From NCBI GenBank assembly GCA_045807945.1, contig JBJMGI010000107.1:1-5001 (forward strand): a stretch of 5,001 nt of DNA, in the 5' to 3' direction. The position numbers and the translations under genes were made by a program. The notes beneath the pieces are model-generated. The model had not been told where the DNA came from and did no database searches. It worked only from the letters and a program-made list of their open reading frames with translations. The stretch is from CAVQGF01 sp045807945. Its GTDB lineage: Bacteria; Acidobacteriota; Terriglobia; Terriglobales; Acidobacteriaceae. Below, in pieces: positions 4,189-5,001 of the stretch. Within the stretch, counting starts at the first letter, position 1; each line of letters opens with the position of its first letter.

Positions 4189-5001
4189 GTGACCGATGGA
4201 CTCTCAAAACCAGCGCTGGGCGATTTCCGGACAGACGCCCGAATGCTCATCCTCCTTCTGCTGGCGGTTCCAGTGGGGCTGATCGGCGCGGTCGTCGCGA
4301 AGGCGCTGCTATGGCTGATCGCAGAAATCACAAACGTCGTGTTCTTTCAGCGGTTCTCAGCTCAGTTACCGTCGCTTCAAGGTCATCACCTGGGACCATG
4401 GGTGATCGCCGCTCCCATAGCCGGAGCGATCATCATCGGGCTCATCGCACGTTACGGGTCGGAGAAGATTCGCGGGCACGGAATTCCGGAAGCTCTCGAG
4501 GCAATCCTCCTCGGCGGCAGCTTGATTCATCCGAAGATCGCGATCCTGAAACCGGTCTCCTCGGCTATCTCGATAGGAACGGGCGGCCCTTTCGGCGCGG
4601 AAGGTCCGATCATCATGACCGGCGGCGCGTTCGGTTCGATTCTGGCCCAGCTTTTCCATCTCAGCGCCGCTGAACGGAAGACGCTCCTTGTAGCTGGCGC
4701 GGCTGCCGGCATGTCCGCGGTGTTCGCAGCTCCCATGGCTGCTACCTTACTGGCGGTTGAGCTACTGCTTTTCGAATGGCGCCCGCGCAGCTTTATTCCA
4801 GTGACGGTTGCCTCACTTGTCGCAGCTCTCTTTCGCGCCACGCTTCTCGGGCCGGGCCCGATTTTTCCTGTTGCAGCGCATTCGCTGCTCGACTCTCGCA
4901 TTGTTGCGGCTGCCTTCGTTATTGGAGCCGGATCTGGATTCGCATCCGCCGCACTGACCTGGCTCGTCTACTTCTGCGAAGACCTTTTCCTCAAAGTCCC
5001 A
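4189..5001 (+). CDS. CLC-family chloride channel/transporter, N-terminal 271 residues (3' end outside window)
   Basis: The frame is open from a TGA at 4150-4152 to the window edge. GTG 4189 is chosen as start because it keeps the conserved pre-helix sequence LSKPALGDFRTDAR; ATG 4243 would start inside the first membrane helix and lose it. The first membrane segment is MLILLLLAVPVGLIGAVVAKALLWLI (19-44). The CLC signatures are present in order: GHGIP (96-100, the filter motif usually GSGIP), GTGGPFGAEGP (130-140, with gating glutamate E138), and GAAAGMSAVFAAPMAATLLAVE (170-191). CLC proteins are membrane homodimers that pass Cl- or other anions, some in exchange for H+. Position 97 is His rather than Ser. 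The residue after E191 is Leu, where H+-coupled members such as E. coli ClcA have their second Glu (E203). The gap upstream (4082-4188) contains no gene, promoter or terminator that I can support. The family is certain; ion specificity and mechanism are not. Confidence 0.93.
   Translation, partial: MTDGLSKPALGDFRTDARMLILLLLAVPVGLIGAVVAKALLWLIAEITNVVFFQRFSAQLPSLQGHHLGPWVIAAPIAGAIIIGLIARYGSEKIRGHGIPEALEAILLGGSLIHPKIAILKPVSSAISIGTGGPFGAEGPIIMTGGAFGSILAQLFHLSAAERKTLLVAGAAAGMSAVFAAPMAATLLAVELLLFEWRPRSFIPVTVASLVAALFRATLLGPGPIFPVAAHSLLDSRIVAAAFVIGAGSGFASAALTWLVYFCEDLFLKVP

Noticed and set aside
4311..4673. Plus-strand ORF of 120 codons inside the CLC gene
   Set aside because: Highly Arg/Ser-rich out-of-frame reading of the CLC coding sequence, typical of a GC-rich shadow frame.
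1..5001. CRISPR array, tRNA/rRNA gene, insertion sequence, toxin-antitoxin or phage module
   Set aside because: No regularly spaced repeats, tRNA-like cloverleaf, transposase, terminal inverted repeats or phage proteins were seen in a reading of both strands.

Overview
The window is GC-rich bacterial DNA, dense with genes and free of recognisable rRNA, tRNA, CRISPR or insertion sequences. The best clue to the host is the small cupin at 2417-2821. It looks collinear with the manganese-dependent cupin hydroxynitrile lyase described from Granulicella tundricola, so the key residues fall at the same numbers. A soil acidobacterium, or a metagenomic relative, is therefore the most likely source. 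This assignment is an inference from one protein family plus base composition. No phylogenetic marker gene is present.

Layout, left to right. (1) Positions 3-1250, plus strand: the Gln/Pro/Arg-rich C-terminal tail of a protein that begins outside the window; a secreted DUF4440/SnoaL-like gene whose reading frame is broken three times; and a 163-residue single-pass membrane protein of a widespread uncharacterised family. (2) Positions 1251-2416: a minus-strand secreted HNH-domain protein flanked by two gene-poor stretches. The longer one, upstream of the HNH gene, contains several short perfect inverted repeats and possibly a small ORF. (3) Positions 2417-3138, minus strand: a tight two-gene unit coding for a ferritin-like protein of the encapsulated-ferritin (EncFtn) type, followed 2 bp later by the cupin. 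(4) Positions 3266-5001, plus strand: a class I SAM-dependent methyltransferase, then the start of a CLC-family chloride channel or transporter that runs off the right edge.

How the genes may work together. The EncFtn-like/cupin pair is the only clear functional unit. An iron-oxidising ferritin-like protein is co-transcribed with a metal-binding cupin, which suggests metal handling or oxidative/xenobiotic stress. No encapsulin shell gene lies next to it, and the ferritin has no visible cargo-targeting tail. The CLC protein keeps the external gating glutamate, has histidine where the selectivity-filter serine usually sits, and has leucine where proton-coupled exchangers carry the internal glutamate. 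The other genes show no evident shared pathway.

I found no large new multi-gene system. The points most worth following up are the shell-less EncFtn-cupin operon, the unusual CLC filter residues, the triply frameshifted DUF4440 gene, and the cluster of palindromes upstream of the secreted HNH gene.
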